Assembly (NCBI GenBank): GCA_026122225.1
Contig: JANEZZ010002064.1
Span: forward strand, 496,001 to 560,000
Length of the DNA stretch: 64,000 nt
Reading direction: 5' to 3'
Origin: Heloderma charlesbogerti
Lineage: Eukaryota; Chordata; Lepidosauria; Squamata; Helodermatidae
In this document: positions 63,712 to 64,000 of the stretch, in pieces
Numbering within the stretch: position 1 is the stretch's first letter
Layout: the number at the start of each line of letters is the position of its first letter
Position numbers and translations under genes: made by a program
Notes under the pieces: model-generated
Database searches by the model: none
What the model was told of the DNA's origin: nothing
The model's input: the letters and a program-made list of their open reading frames with translations, nothing else

Positions 63712-64000
63712 GGTAAAGGTGTCCCCAGCCAGTCGTGTCCGACTCTAGGGGGTGGTGCTCATCTCCATTTCTAAGCTGAAGAGCCAGCGCTGTCCGAAGA
63801 CGCTTCCGTGGTCATGGGGCTGGCATGACTGAACACTGAGGTGCACGGAACGCTGTTACCTTTCCCGCCGAAGCGGTACCTATTTATCTACTTGCAATTT
63901 CTTGCTTTCGAACTGCTAGGTTGGCGGGAGCTGGGACTGAAGACGGGAGCTCACTTGGTTACGCGGCATTTGGGTCTCGAACTGCTGTCACCGACCTTCC
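63712..64000 (-). mobile_element. BovB-tailed SINE (Sauria-SINE type), cut by the window end
   Basis: Opens aaaggtaaaggtgtccccag, then cgtgtccgactctaggg, the reverse of the BovB-like tail, and continues through gcaatttcttgctttcgaac. The tRNA head would lie beyond 64000. Confidence 0.9.

Overview
This window looks like nuclear DNA from a squamate reptile, probably a lizard. The reasons are the repeats: a tRNA-derived SINE whose 3' end matches the BovB LINE (the Sauria-SINE layout), several BovB fragments, CR1, L2 and L1 pieces, and many short palindromic DNA-transposon derivatives of a kind abundant in lizards and snakes. The species cannot be named from sequence alone. I find no convincing host exon, tRNA, rRNA, CRISPR array or prokaryote-type operon. 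Every long reading frame I can identify belongs to a retrotransposon. The window is intergenic or intronic sequence built by layered transposon insertion, and I see no new multi-gene system in it.

Positions 1-12,000: a small BovB reverse-transcriptase scrap (665-800), then about 1 kb of very cytosine-poor sequence (890-1880). Short inverted-repeat elements follow, including a 139-bp-armed hairpin (5999-6341) and a hAT-type element with a readable 8-bp target duplication (8304-8718). A second cytosine-poor block (9785-10915) runs into a minus-strand BovB fragment (10985-11876) that was inserted into an L2 coding remnant.

Positions 12,000-31,200: non-autonomous DNA elements of at least three families, the 3' end of a BovB (16611-17023), a complete SINE with a 13-bp duplication (20309-20678), and a minus-strand L1 insertion (22056-24314) with a 13-bp duplication and an inverted BovB segment inside it. 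An L2-containing composite repeat (25148-26258) is itself interrupted by a SINE. A relatively well preserved CR1 (29765-30797) closes this part.

Positions 31,200-48,000: mostly old unassigned sequence, with SINEs, L2 3' ends, a CR1 3' end split by a palindromic element (43165-43606), and a degenerate 40-bp tandem repeat (41048-41240).

Positions 47,969-58,890: the clearest structure in the window. One minus-strand L2 appears split into three parts. One break is a 6.0-kb, apparently full-length APE-type LINE (48347-54355) with a 17-bp target duplication. The other is 3.5 kb containing two hAT-type elements with perfect 8-bp duplications and a 164-bp tandem repeat.

Positions 58,900-64,000: a tRNA-type SINE, a GC-rich inverted-repeat element, a decayed LINE reverse transcriptase (62447-63665) and a SINE cut by the window edge. 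The LINEs supply, or once supplied, the enzymes; the SINEs and short inverted-repeat elements are dependents. No complete autonomous DNA transposase is visible.
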